Source: Cardiocondyla obscurior (lineage: Eukaryota > Arthropoda > Insecta > Hymenoptera > Formicidae). From it: DNA of 64,000 bases. Positions 14,851 to 26,597 of this stretch are shown in pieces; the stretch's first letter is position 1; each line of letters begins with the position of its first letter. The notes beneath the pieces were generated by a model. The model saw nothing but the letters and a program-made list of their open reading frames with translations, searched no databases and was not told the DNA's origin. The position numbers and the translations under genes were made by a program. Where the stretch lies: positions 2,332,381-2,396,380 of the forward strand of contig NC_091876.1 of NCBI RefSeq assembly GCF_019399895.1, written 5' to 3'.

Positions 14851-17800
14851 TGTTATTTCCTCTCAATTAAAATATATATCGCGTGAAGAATCAGTAAAAT
14901 TAAAAGATAATGAGGACGCTCATCCATTGTATTTTTTTTTTTTCTAATTTATCTCTTTGGCAGTATAATCGAGGATCGAATAATATATTTTTGCCTCGCA
15001 AGGTTACATATCCGAGACAGAAGAGGTAGGAAAGAAAGATGGACTAAAACGAGCGTGAAGTCATAATGCCATTCATCAGACGGAGGACAACCGGCAAACC
15101 GCGGCAATTAACTTCCACCGAGGGCTTTTTTATCACGCTATAGTATTATTAGACAAACGGTCAACCCTCGGCAAATACGAGGGTGAAAATGCCATGTCGC
15201 GCAGATGCAGTAATCCAAATTTAGTACGATATAAATACAGCAGATTAGAGCAATTGCTCTATTTTTTTTATTATCTCCGTGATTCATAACAGAACCTTGT
15301 GAGGCAAAAAAAAAAAGTTCAAGCTAAAAAAAAGCGTAAAAATAAAGTCCACCTAATAGTACATTAATATCGTAATAATCATTATCAAAAGATATGGATT
15401 GAAACAAATTTTAACTTAAAATTAATGTTAAATTGATTACGAAATTGTTAATCTGATTACGAAACTTTGAATATAATTTGATTTAATTTGACAGTGTCCC
15501 TGATTAAGATATAACACGTACTTTATAATATTATATCAAACCTACTTTTTGAATCATATAAAAATTGATTATTACATGTATAATAATAAAACAATTTAAA
15601 AACAATGCCGATATATGTATAAGACCTGAAAATTAGAAAATACAATACATTGCATATCAAATTAATATTGTTCAATATTGAATATAATAGAGCATTGAAT
15701 ATTGTATAATTATCAGAATAGATCATATAATGTCAAATTTTTCATCAACATATACAACAATTGGTATTCTCCGCGGTTGTGCGATATTCGAACCGTGTAA
15801 TTAAATCTGAAACGTGGAGGCTAATTACAATGGCCCTTCGCAAATACGTCGCTCATTACGATTTAGTAATTGTTCCGGCGCGTAATAACGCCGGTATCTG
15901 TACAGTATTATTGTTCGGTAGGGTGTTATTGCCTGAAACGCGTATAACGTAATTACTCTAACGCAATTAGGAATGCCGCACATTGGTCTGCTTCTTGTCT
16001 CTGAAAACGGGCTGCTCTCTCGACACACAGATTGGATTAACGAATATTATGAGCTAGGCGTCAAACTGAAAATCGATATTGTTATCAACAGCGGTTATTG
16101 GGCTTCGCGTTAAAAAATTTCCGACAAAATCAAAAACAAATTTAAACACATAAATGACTAGTTGATAATAAATACCGTTTCGCATTTATAACTTTCGTGA
16201 TGCTTATCTAACTTACAAAAATATTACGTAAAAATCAGATATCTTAAAGTTATATAAATCTATACTAAAAATATCTGCATTTTAAATAACATTTATTTGC
16301 ATAAATATTACAATTATATTTTATTTTAGATTTGTCTTTTTTTTTATATTAGTCTTTTATATTAAATATAGTATATTTATTGTAAGGAAATAATGAAGAA
16401 AAAAAAGACATGTCTAAAAATTGGTCCAAACAGGCCTAATTTCTGGAAATCTGTAAACAAAAATTACAAGAATCATAATTATTTCTGAAAGCATAAAAAT
16501 AAAAATTACACAAACTATAATTATTCCTATAACACACAAGCACTTAAAATATACTTCCAATTCAAATTATGAGATTAACACATCTATTAAATTATGTAAT
16601 ATTTTGTTCTTTTTATATCATATAATATATTCTTTTTTTTTGTTCAAAATTATTATTTTTTACAATATCTTGAAATGTTTAATCTCGCAGTTTGAATTGT
16701 ATAAATTATTAATTGCAATAATTAGAAAGTATGAAAGAGTGACATATTGTTATTGCAGGAAACATATTTCACAGGATGTGCGTAAGTCGTATAAGGGTGT
16801 ACAACAGATATCCTACAAGGATAAATTTACAGGTAAAGTATTAGGTGACGATTATCCGTATTTCTTTCAGTTTTAAGGTTTCTGGATAGGATCTCTTCAT
16901 ATGCGAGCGACTTACAAATGCCAAACCGCAAGATTGATATGAGAACACCGCTCTTTCCGCTTATGCTAAAACGCAACCCTAAGTAAAATATCATAAAGCG
17001 CACGTGCACGTGCAAGAAAACCGCAACGTAACTGTAAACTTCACATATTACTTTTTCTGCATAAAAAAAACATACATTGACTTTATATAGAATATACAGA
17101 AAAGATACATATTGCTGACTGGTAAAAAAAAAAAAAAAAAAATTGAAATTTAAAAAACGATAATCTAAAAATATAAAAACATTAATGGCTTTAATAAATA
17201 ATTATAAAAATAATCTCCTCTTTTTTTTTCTCTCTCTCTCTTTCTTTCTCTCTATTTATCTATCTATCCAATCGATAAAAATATTTCAGAAACTCCTTAC
17301 GAACGAACAATGTAACCATTCGCAAGTCAATCCAATTGGGTAGACTCAAAAGCGAACAGCGACGAACAAACACGGGCAATCGGTTATCGAAACGATTAAA
17401 TGTATATACTGTCGTGTTTCTCCATCCAAGCCATGCAAATATGCGCAGGCAAACTCGGAAGCCACACTTCCAACAAGGAAACATCAACCACGTCGGCGTG
17501 GTCCGCGCGGCGAGTATTCGTGTGCACAACCGGCACAGTCATACTCTCGTGGGAAATGCTGTCGATTATATTTGCACCATAGAAAGCGTTATGGACGTGC
17601 AAGGTACGCCGGAGTTCCCGGATGAACGAAAATGGTAGGTCCGTCGTCCTTCTGTCAAATCTGCTGTTTGCGCCGGCACTCTAATTAATTATCCGCCGTC
17701 TCCGATAATGTAACACGCGGCGCGAGGTGCGCTCTCGCACTACAAATATCCGAGATTACGACCGTTCCCCGTTTAGCGAAAATGGAAAAATTTTTACATT

Positions 17801-19150
17801 CGCATAACAAGTAACCCATGTAACGAGTAAAACTTTCCGCGACCCTGCGTTTGCAAATAACATTCATTTCAAAAGGCAAACTTGGATTTAAACACACATA
17901 GCTATTTGCAATTATTACAACATTAACGCCAGTGTATTCTAAACAAAATGAGAGCCGGCTCTAAAGCAAGATATATTATTGTCCCAAAAAAATTAAAATA
18001 TTATATATTCGTTAACTTCTCGTCGTACTTGCTTTCCAACAACGAATGTGCAAATGGAAGATATGAAAGTTATATGTTAGCGCTCACCCACCGAATGGAT
18101 AAATATTCGTCGAGCACCACTCCGTAACGCGGAGAGCTAATAAAAGGAGTCGCGCTGTTCCATTATCAAAGCTAAGAGCTCGTAGCTAACCGCTTGTGTG
18201 TAAATGGACGCGACTTCACGAAGCACTTCTTATAATAGTGACAGATTATTAAAAAAGTGATTTACTGAAGTTAGTTTTATTGTTAAATAACAATTACGTT
18301 TTTTTTTCTTTTCAATCATTATAAAAGAGACAATTCAAAATTGTCTTAACCATTAAAAAATTTTTTTTTTAATGTAAAAACAACAATAAAAAATTTTAAT
18401 ATTATTAAAAAACATATTTCAAATTAAAGCTTAAAGTACTTTAAACAGAAACTAAAGATGTACTATACTTGACAGTTTACTCGAGTATGACTAAAGAATT
18501 TGGAGATGAATAGGATGAAATAAATGTAGGTCTGAAGTACACACTTGGTAATGTAGACGGCTAATAGAAGAAGTCGTGCAGTGCTATTGTTAGTGCACAA
18601 TACTGCAGATGGTTAAAACGATTTTTATCGCCCTATGCTTGGTATTCAGTGCTAAGTGCGTGAAGCCACTTAACTTTTTTTTTATATGTCACTAATGGCG
18701 TGAACTATTCATTGATAACAAAGTTTTATTGCAAAAAAAAGTAATAAAAAGTATTTAATTGATAAGAACAAGATTGAATTTTAAGTGATAAAATTTTTTA
18801 TAGTAGCAAAATATTAAATTTAAATAATTAAAAAATTTCCAATTATTTTAGAAAATTTGTAAGTTCTTAGTAAAAGATTTTACTTAATTTTATATACGTA
18901 TGTATATATTCATATATAAATCTTTTGATAATAATAGTATTTTTTAAATACATATAATAAATTGTTTTGTTAATGTACTTTTTCATATGTACATTAGATA
19001 TTGTAACACTTTCAGATAGATTATAGCACAGTAAAGCATTTCGAAGGATTTATGTCCAATAGCAAGCAACATGCATAAAGAGTAAATGTAAGAAATATCT
19101 ATTAACCTTAAGAATCACCAAGATATTTTCTAAATTTTTAATAAGATGTA
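14850..19150. other. Non-coding, AT-rich, no supported gene
   Basis: Very AT-rich. One GC-richer patch at about 17280-17740 is open in three frames on the two strands, without ATG context or recognisable domain; it contains a perfect ATGCAAAT octamer near 17434. A CT-rich microsatellite precedes it. Nothing else is supported. Confidence 0.55.
17219..17271. repeat. Pyrimidine (CT)n/(TATC)n microsatellite
   Basis: A T run passes into CT dinucleotides, CTTT units and then TATC units. Simple low-complexity DNA. Confidence 0.8.
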
Positions 19151-19153
19151 TCT

Positions 19154-19365
19154 ATTCAATAAATTTGTATATACGTCATGAAAATTTAAGTATTAATTAG
19201 ATAAATAAATCTTTTCTTTTATTTTTAATAAAATATAAAAAATATTTTAATAATTTTTAATTCAATAAATTTGTATATACGTCATGAAAATTTAAGTATT
19301 AATTAAATAAATAAAGTTTTTCTTTTGATTTTAATAAAATATAAAAAATGTTTTAATAAAATACT
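19154..19365. repeat. Two-copy direct tandem duplication, about 106 bp
   Basis: A unit starting ATTCAATAAATTTG at 19154 is repeated from 19260 with few differences (for example TTAGATAAATAAAT versus TTAAATAAATAAAG). The high identity suggests a recent local duplication in non-coding DNA. Confidence 0.85.
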
Positions 19366-19954
19366 TTTAATAAAATATATAAAGTCATACTTCTTGTTTG
19401 AAATTAAACTTATTTTCATTAATATTTTATTTATTTTTTAAATGAGATAAAATATTTAATAACGAATACATGTAAAAATATTACTTCTTGGTAATAATAA
19501 GGTTAAAGTTCAATATTTATTGATGCACTTACCTTTATCAGAAGCTCATGATTTCAGGATAACATATGTATTTTCTGCAGATTTCCTTAAGTATCTCCTT
19601 CCTTAAGTATCTTTATGTGTATTGCTATCTAAAACACAGAAATCACAACCAATTAAATTATTAAAATAACAAACATAAATAAAAAAAAATATCTAAAAAA
19701 TGTAATGTACAAATAACTTACAAGATGTATATCTTCCATCAGAACTTCCATCAGGACAGAATAGTATATTGTTTCATTATCCTGTAACAGAAATAAGAAT
19801 AAATTATTAAAAAATTATTTAAAATGTTTCATGTTATAACATATAAAAAATAGTATATAAACTATTAATTTACCTGGATTATATACAAGATTTTCCTGCC
19901 ACTCTTTCATTTTGCTTGCCATCAAATACTGAAGTATCGCAATCCAGCTTTTAT

Positions 19955-20469
19955 TTACAATGCTCTTAAAACATATGCTTCATAAAACCAATTGGCATCA
20001 GGTCTGCAAAGGTCCCAATCTGTAACAATTTTCAAAATTCCATTTATTAGTCAAATGAATTGAAATTGGCTAATCAAGGTTAAATGTTTAACAATTCAAT
20101 AAGGAACTAGGAAGGAAATAGGAAGGTACATTTTACTTTGTAATTCACATTTATTTGCATACATACAAGTACTGGGCATATTTATGATATTATTTATTTA
20201 TTATATACATGTTTTAAACCTTTATGATTTCAATAAAACTTTTACACAAACGTAATACATTGTTGATTGAACAAACCTGGTCAATTTATAGTCAAAGATC
20301 TCTAACGCAAACTGTGAAATGCATATTTGTACGAAATGAGTATGTATGTACATACATACGTACATATTCGCATAATTTCAGTTTCGCAACTAAACGATTT
20401 ACCTTTGAATCGATCACGATCGGCTCTCTGTGAATCGACGAATTTCCAGGCTCGGCGAATAAACGGCAT
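19955..20469 (-). CDS. Possible small protein (43 aa), split gene, unknown function
   Basis: Join of 20403-20469 and 19955-20019 on the minus strand. Exon 1 begins ATG and reads MPFIRRAWKFVD..., ending at a GTAAAT donor; exon 2 follows a TGTTACAG acceptor and reads WDLCRPDANWFYEAY..., stopping after 43 residues. The transcript seems to continue: exon 2 ends at a donor at 19873, and exon-like pieces with matching acceptor and donor lie at about 19727-19784 and 19533-19629. A GC-rich leader exon ending in GATCAG|GTAAGC at 20819 would lie upstream. After the stop, a second frame of exon 2 opens and reads SWIAILQYLMASKMKEWQ.... The family is unknown. It could be a real microprotein, a frame-damaged gene or a non-coding RNA. 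Confidence 0.35.
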
Positions 20470-20559
20470 CTTCAGTAACGAGTACGTAAAATGACTCGTT
20501 GCATTTGTTGCATGCCCAACAAACAATTGTCTCAAATAAACACATTAAACAATACCAGA

Positions 20560-21200
20560 AATGCAGCGCAAATGATGCGAGCGATGCAAACGAGTACGAG
20601 GGGTAAGCGGGGAAGGCGGTACAGCTAACGGTCGAGCCGACACGAAGCGCTCGAGCGTTTTCTTTCTATCCGTAAATGGCAGTGTGATCACATGACCCTC
20701 ACACCATCGCGAATGCACCAATGAGATGCCTCCGTATATTTCGAATAATCAACGATATTTCGAAAATAATTATGATAGATACTAAGTACAGTCGGCATAA
20801 TGACGATGATATGCTTACCTGATCGATAATGATTGCGGGCCATCGACGTTTTCGCAGCACTTCGACAGTAGAAAGGAGCCGAGGGGAGAGGAGGCAAGGG
20901 GGAGGGGGGGGAGGCGCCGACACTTCTAAACGACTTCGAATATTCGGGATATTCATGATACTGGCGCTCGCCGTTCAACTGAACACGCTGCTCGAACCTT
21001 GTTGTATGGATTTGTGATGATCTGTCGCGAAAGAATCACATTTAAACGGTAACGTACACGAGAATCGCGGAGCGAGATACGGAAGATCCACCCGGAGTCG
21101 CGACACAACCATGACTGACTTCGAGCTGGGATCCGTGGTCTGTGATTGGTGAATATCAAATCGCCGGGCCAATCACATAGTAAGTCAAAATAAAACTAAA
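20560..21200. promoter_or_regulatory. CpG-rich promoter region with inverted CCAAT pair
   Basis: A GC-rich stretch contains the leader exon of the minus-strand transcript starting near 20.9 kb. At 21141-21149 it has TGTGATTGG and at 21169-21177 the exact inverse CCAATCACA, 19 bases apart. Inverted CCAAT boxes of this kind are typical NF-Y-type promoter elements. A plus-strand ATG frame of 62 codons (20829-21017) with one hydrophobic stretch near its C-terminus also lies here, overlapping the minus leader; it is unsupported. Confidence 0.4.
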
Positions 21201-21461
21201 AATGATCTAAATTATTATTTAATGCAGAAATTATTTTTTTAATAACTGTTAACTATTAAAACATACCAAATTGTGAATTATTCTTATACAGTAGTATGCA
21301 ATGGCTGTAATATACGTTACATGAGGTAACGTGACGAACAGTTCAACATTAAAACAATATTCTATTGCAATATAATTATGTCAGTAAAAATCTAAAAATT
21401 TTTATGTAGTATTTCTCACAAGAAGAGTTGCTTTTCATAGTGAGAATTTCGATGAATTCAT

Positions 21462-24400
21462 TTATTTACAATGAATCATAACTTTAATAGCTCCACCTGC
21501 GCCAGTTCTACTGGTTTCGAACGCTTGTTTGGTCTCTTCCATCTGATAATTATGAGTGATTAACGGTTTCACGTCTACTTTCCCAGATGCGACAAGGTTT
21601 AATGCATCCTGATAGCTACAAATTTAAAAATTCATATAAAATATTCCATCAAGTATTTGAATAATTCATTAAATTATCATAACTAAATAAATTAAGAACT
21701 ACAGAGTTCTCATTTTTAATTTAAAATACAACCTCTGATTAATTAGAACTTACTCATTTACGTATCGAAAAATACCCCTAATATCAATTTCTCGTGTCAA
21801 GGCAGTCATTAATGGAATTTGCACTTCTGAAGAACCCATTCCCACTATTACCGCGACTCCTCCGGGTTTGGTTGCCTGATATAATAAATAATACAAGTAC
21901 AATTTATCATCAAACTTATCCAATTAATTTTAAATAATATCATAATTAACATAAATAATTTAACAGACAAAGAATACATTTCATTAACTTACAAGAATTG
22001 CTAAACGAATTGTGGATTGTGCACCGCAAGCATCAATCGCTCTATTAGGTTCACCATCAAAGAGCGCGTGAATATCAGCTACTGTATCTTCTTCAGATCT
22101 ATTCTTCTGTATCAGATATGTGTCGTCGGCTCCAAGTTTCTTTGCTACACGCAATCTATTTTCCATGATATCTATAAACACAAATCGCGCCTATTTACAT
22201 CTTATTTACAAGTTGTATAAGCTTACATTCTTCTTATAAGCTAGAATTCTTCAAAGAAGAATTTTTGCTACTTATAAAATACATTGTGTTACCCACAAAA
22301 GAAGAAATATGCGCTAGAAAGAAAACTACTTATAGAATAAAAAAAATAGTCCATTCTATGTGTAGTTGTCTTCAACACATAGTTCAAACTTATTGAATAG
22401 AAAAATAACTGTTACACGCAATCATTTTGTGTCAACACGACCTCGACGGCTATATGTTCCTGTTCTACAAATAGTATCTACGATGCTATTGTAAGTGCAA
22501 CTTCGATATGTAAGGCTTATCTCAGAATCAATTGCGACACTCAATATCTTGAGTGCGCAATAGGAATGTTTTTCTCATTTATTATTACGTAAATTGATAA
22601 TTACATAAACTGATAACGATTTATCGTTGTGCAAATAAATTTACGATATATCGTTAAAAATTTCATTATCATGACATTACAAGCACACTCATAGCAGATT
22701 TTCTGTTACATAATAACGAGCTATATTGGATCAAATTTTTCCATCGATAAAGAAACACTTAAATACCGTTTTGACACACAGTATAAATCTAATATTGAAT
22801 AAAATGCAGTTTTTGAGAAAATACCTTAATTTTGATTAGTTTCATAAAATACAAATTGAAGTTTGTTTTCTTTCTTTTGTCTTAAAATTTATTTTTAAAG
22901 TCTTTTAATTTATACCTGTGATAATTATTTTATTTGCGCCCATGGCTTTGGCTACCAGCAATGTCACTAAACCGATCGGGCCAGCGCCCAAAATTAATAC
23001 ATCAGAATCAATTCCGACATTAGCTCGTTTGCATGTATGTACGCCCACTGACAATGGTTCTAGAAGTGCTCCTTCTTCTAGACTCACATGATCGGGTAAT
23101 CTGTTACAAAAAATCAGAAATGCAAAAATTAGTTTTCTTATTATTTAGAACAATACGTTTCATTAAATTATTACATTTTAAAAAGTTTACTAGAAATCTT
23201 GTATCGGTAGTATTAATTACGTATGATTAATATTAATGTTACAAACTTATTCAATTTTACGATTAATTATCAAAATAATAAATTATAAGTACTTACTTGA
23301 AGCAGAAATCAGCTGCATGTTTGTAAAAACGTCTTAAGTTGCCGTGTACGGGTGGAGTTGCGCAAAACACAATATCCTTGCACAAATTATAATTTCCCTC
23401 TTTACAGTATATGCACATTCTACAAGGCACACCAGGTTCAATAGCAACACGATCACCGATCTATAACAAAAAAAAGTTATGTCAAAATGTGTATTGTACA
23501 CTTTACATGAAAATAATAAAAGTAACATTTTTAATATTAGTTATATTAGCTATATATAATAACACTAGTTATAAATAAATGTATATGCATGTGTATAGAT
23601 ATGTACTTTTAAATTTTTGACATTTTTTCCAAGTTTAACAACAGTTCCGGCAGCTTCATGACCAATAATCATAGGTTTCTTCACTATAAAAGGGCCAATT
23701 CTTCCTTCAACAAGATAATGAACATCTGATCCACAGATTCCGACACATCCCATTTCAAGGAGTACCTCTACAAAAAATATAATAAAATATTTCCAACTTA
23801 TTCGAAAAAAATATAATTAAAAAATATTTTTGTCTAAAATCTTTCTTATTCAAATTCTTGTAATATAATTAAATTAATTTTTTAAGCCTTACTATTAGCT
23901 TTCATATTATGAAATTTTATAAGTACTATTTCTTTCATTTATCAAAAGATAGATAGAACTTAAAATAAAATGTCTTTCTAATTAATTAAGATCTAAATAT
24001 AAGCGTAAAAATTTAATAAATTTAGATTGAAATCAATCTTTATTTATCATTTATACTTATTTAAATTACTTCGATGAGCGTCATCACGTATATAAATAGC
24101 ATTCAATGTACATACATTGATTCATTTTAATCAAAGTGTTGTGCAACTAAATAATACATTTTTATTCCAAAGCTAAAATTAATTTTTATACGTTTTGTTA
24201 ATAAGAATAAAATTATTAACAAATATTAAATTAATTCAATAATATGCTTATTATAAACGTGACATTAATTAAGCACTTCGAATTCATTTTTTATCATCAA
24301 CATCTTATCACTTGTACATGTTAATAATACTTTTATTGATAAAAAAAAAACAATTAAATTTCAATGAAAAGAGATATCTTACCGCCTGCTTCAGGCTCCT

Positions 24401-25256
24401 CAATACTCGTGTTTTCCTGAAACAGAAAAAAATAATCAGAAATATATCTACCGTACAAATATAATATATATTGTTTCTCTACCTATAATCTAACCATTAT
24501 TCCGTACAAAGTTTTGTTCTATTTATTTATTTTTTTTTTTTTATTAAAAATATTTAAAAAAAAAGATACAAAATAATATTGCCAAACTGAGGTACTGTTA
24601 ATACGAAAAAGCATCTCAACAAAATATTAATTTAAAATACTTCCACTTTTTTAATATTTAAAAATAATATAAGTATTAATATTAATGTAAAAGTCTGACT
24701 TTATCTTTTTTAAATACAAAAAACTTCATATTAATCTATCAATCAATCAATAAAATTTTTTTTTACATATTTTCGTTAAGTATATACTATATACGAATGC
24801 TAGTACTATATAAATTTAAAGGTCAAGCAGTTAATACAGAGGCGCACGTGCAATCGATTTGCAAGACGGCTGCAGTCTTGTGATTAGTGGCTACATGTAA
24901 GAATTAAAATCAGCATATTGTGAAATAATAATAACAAATTTATTATAATGAACAACATTACTAAAGTCAAATCTTTCGAATTTTTCTAATGTAATGTTTG
25001 GCGAAAATTATTTATAATCTAAATATATTTTGTGAGATGGTAAATTTGAGGTTTAGCAAAATTATATATATCTTCTTAAAAATATTCATGTGTAAAGTTC
25101 AACGTACTTGCAAGCATGTTTAATCTTTTCATTATCTTCTAATTAAAGCACAGGTAAATGCAATCGTACGAGTTAATCATGCTTCCCTTATCGTATACTA
25201 ACCAGGCGCAAATCGTTGATCCCATACAGTACAGCAGTGAGATTGTCCTTGGCCAT
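21462..25256 (-). CDS. Sodh: Sorbitol dehydrogenase
   Basis: Zinc-dependent medium-chain dehydrogenase that oxidises sorbitol to fructose with NAD+ in the cytosol (polyol pathway). Eight coding exons on the minus strand: 25203-25256, 24383-24416, 23607-23767, 23297-23460, 22916-23100, 21993-22171, 21754-21875, 21462-21615; all junctions keep frame and give 350 residues, the usual family length. Visible landmarks: the catalytic-zinc loop GCVGICGSDVHY, the GHEAAGTVVKLGKNV zinc signature, the structural-zinc cysteine cluster CRMCIYCKEGNYNLC, and the Rossmann glycine motif ILGAGPIGLV. The N-terminus MAKDNLTAVL and C-terminus GGAIKVMIH match the Drosophila enzymes. Introns are AT-rich. Upstream, a minus-strand exon-like open frame at 25760-25981 may be leader sequence. 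No defect is seen. Confidence 0.96.
22531..22561. other. Short stem-loop in a SORD intron
   Basis: A 13-bp stem with one bulged A and a TATC loop: CACTCAA (22538-22544) pairs with TTGAGTG (22549-22555) and ATTGCG with CGCAAT outside it. Too short for a microRNA hairpin by itself; could be the end of a palindromic element. Confidence 0.5.
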
Positions 25257-25759
25257 AATTACCCTGAAAAAATTTTACACAAATAAGAAAGTCTTCAACA
25301 GTGATCTGCTTGCGTCAAATCGCTTTCTGATATTTTGATGAACACCGCATGTACGCGAGAGAACTCAGCCTTTTAAAGAGAATTCACTGCTATATATACC
25401 GCTCATTTGTACATGTGTACTTGAAGCTATCATCGCGTTTTATTATCGCTTACTAGGTCATTTTTTTTTTTCTACCACCACCATCTTTTGTGATATTGAT
25501 TTATCGGACAGTTCAATTTATTTACATTTTATAATCGCATTAACCATTGCGTAATATTATTCATAATTATGTTGTTTAGTCAGAACTAATAAATCGATTT
25601 GTACCGTAGATATATGCAGTTACACTTTTCCTTTGTGTTATCAATCGATCCTATGTTTGTAGCTTGCATACTACAGTTACGAAGTAATAGAATATCAGAA
25701 TGGAACAGAGGACAAATACAGAAAAAGAAATAGATAAAAAATAATATTCTTTCTTTTAC

Positions 25760-25981
25760 CTTGATTATGGGTTTCTTCGGAAAAATCCACCTTTGCACTT
25801 ATACACTTCAGAATTGTTTCTTGAGAATGGTGAAGGTTGGAAGTTCTTAGAACATAATTTATTTTTGGGAAATATTTTATCGATTCTTCCGATTGGTTCA
25901 ACGTCTTAAAAGAAGAGATATACTGAGCTTTTCTATTGGAAAAGACTGAAGAAAGAGAAATTCGAAAAAATCTGAAAGTCC
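25760..25981 (-). other. Exon-like open frame upstream of SORD
   Basis: On the minus strand, an acceptor-like GTTATGCAG is followed by 222 bases open in one frame and ending at the donor CAAG|GTAAAAG. The frame reads FRFFRISLSSVFSNRKAQY at its start, basic and hydroxyl-rich like a mitochondrial presequence, but has no ATG. Spliced to the SORD first coding exon (acceptor TTTTTTCAG at about 25266) it would hit a stop at once, so it would be 5' untranslated there. It may instead belong to an unrecognised gene. Confidence 0.25.
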
Positions 25982-26363
25982 CTGCATAACATAAAATCTA
26001 CAAATGTTAGATAAATTTATTCTTATGTATAAGATTTACTTAGAATTTATGAATTTAGGTTTCAATTTTTAATTGTAACAAGTCTATTTAACATATTTAA
26101 AAAAATATAAATTTCTAGAAGTATTAAATTATTTTTTATATCTTATAGTTGGTTTCTAGAAGATATTTTTCTTTAATACAATATTACGTTTTTTTATAAG
26201 ATAAACATTATTTAAAAGTTTATCTATTACATTTTTTAATAAAGTTTTATTATTAAAAAATTAAACAAAATAATATTTAAAATTACTCGCATTATGTGAT
26301 GTGTATACCTTATACGTAAGCAATAAAATAAAAATAAGTATTGGAAATATAAAATGGACATAT

Positions 26364-26432
26364 TAAATGGAAATATCAAATGGAAATATCAAATGGAAAT
26401 ATCAAATGGAAATATCAAATGAATATATATCT
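26364..26432. repeat. 13-bp minisatellite (about 5 copies) and TATA-rich tail
   Basis: The unit AAATGGAAATATC is repeated head to tail and is followed by degenerate ATAGATATATAT sequence to about 26480. It lies just downstream of the RIO kinase 2 stop. Confidence 0.85.
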
Positions 26433-26597
26433 ATATATCTATATGAATATAGATATATATAGATATATATCTCTCTCTATGTATGTATAACATGCATACA
26501 TGTATTACAAAAAATTATTTACAAAAATATCTCTTACATCATTAATTACATTTGAAAATTATATATAATAAATGACTTACAATAAATAACTTGTAAT

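Noticed and set aside
17434..17441. ATGCAAAT octamer as a POU site
   Set aside because: An 8-base match is expected once or twice by chance in a window this size.
17396..17640. Overlapping open frames on both strands near 17.5 kb
   Set aside because: Three registers are open at once without consistent ATG starts or any recognisable family; treated as a GC-rich non-coding patch.
21312..21330. ACGTTAC/GTAACGT inverted repeat downstream of SORD
   Set aside because: Only 7-base arms; too short to separate from chance in AT-rich sequence.
22245..22263. AATTCTTC-AAA-GAAGAATT palindrome as a heat-shock element
   Set aside because: The spacing between TTC and GAA is three bases rather than the two needed for HSF pentamers, and it lies in an intron.
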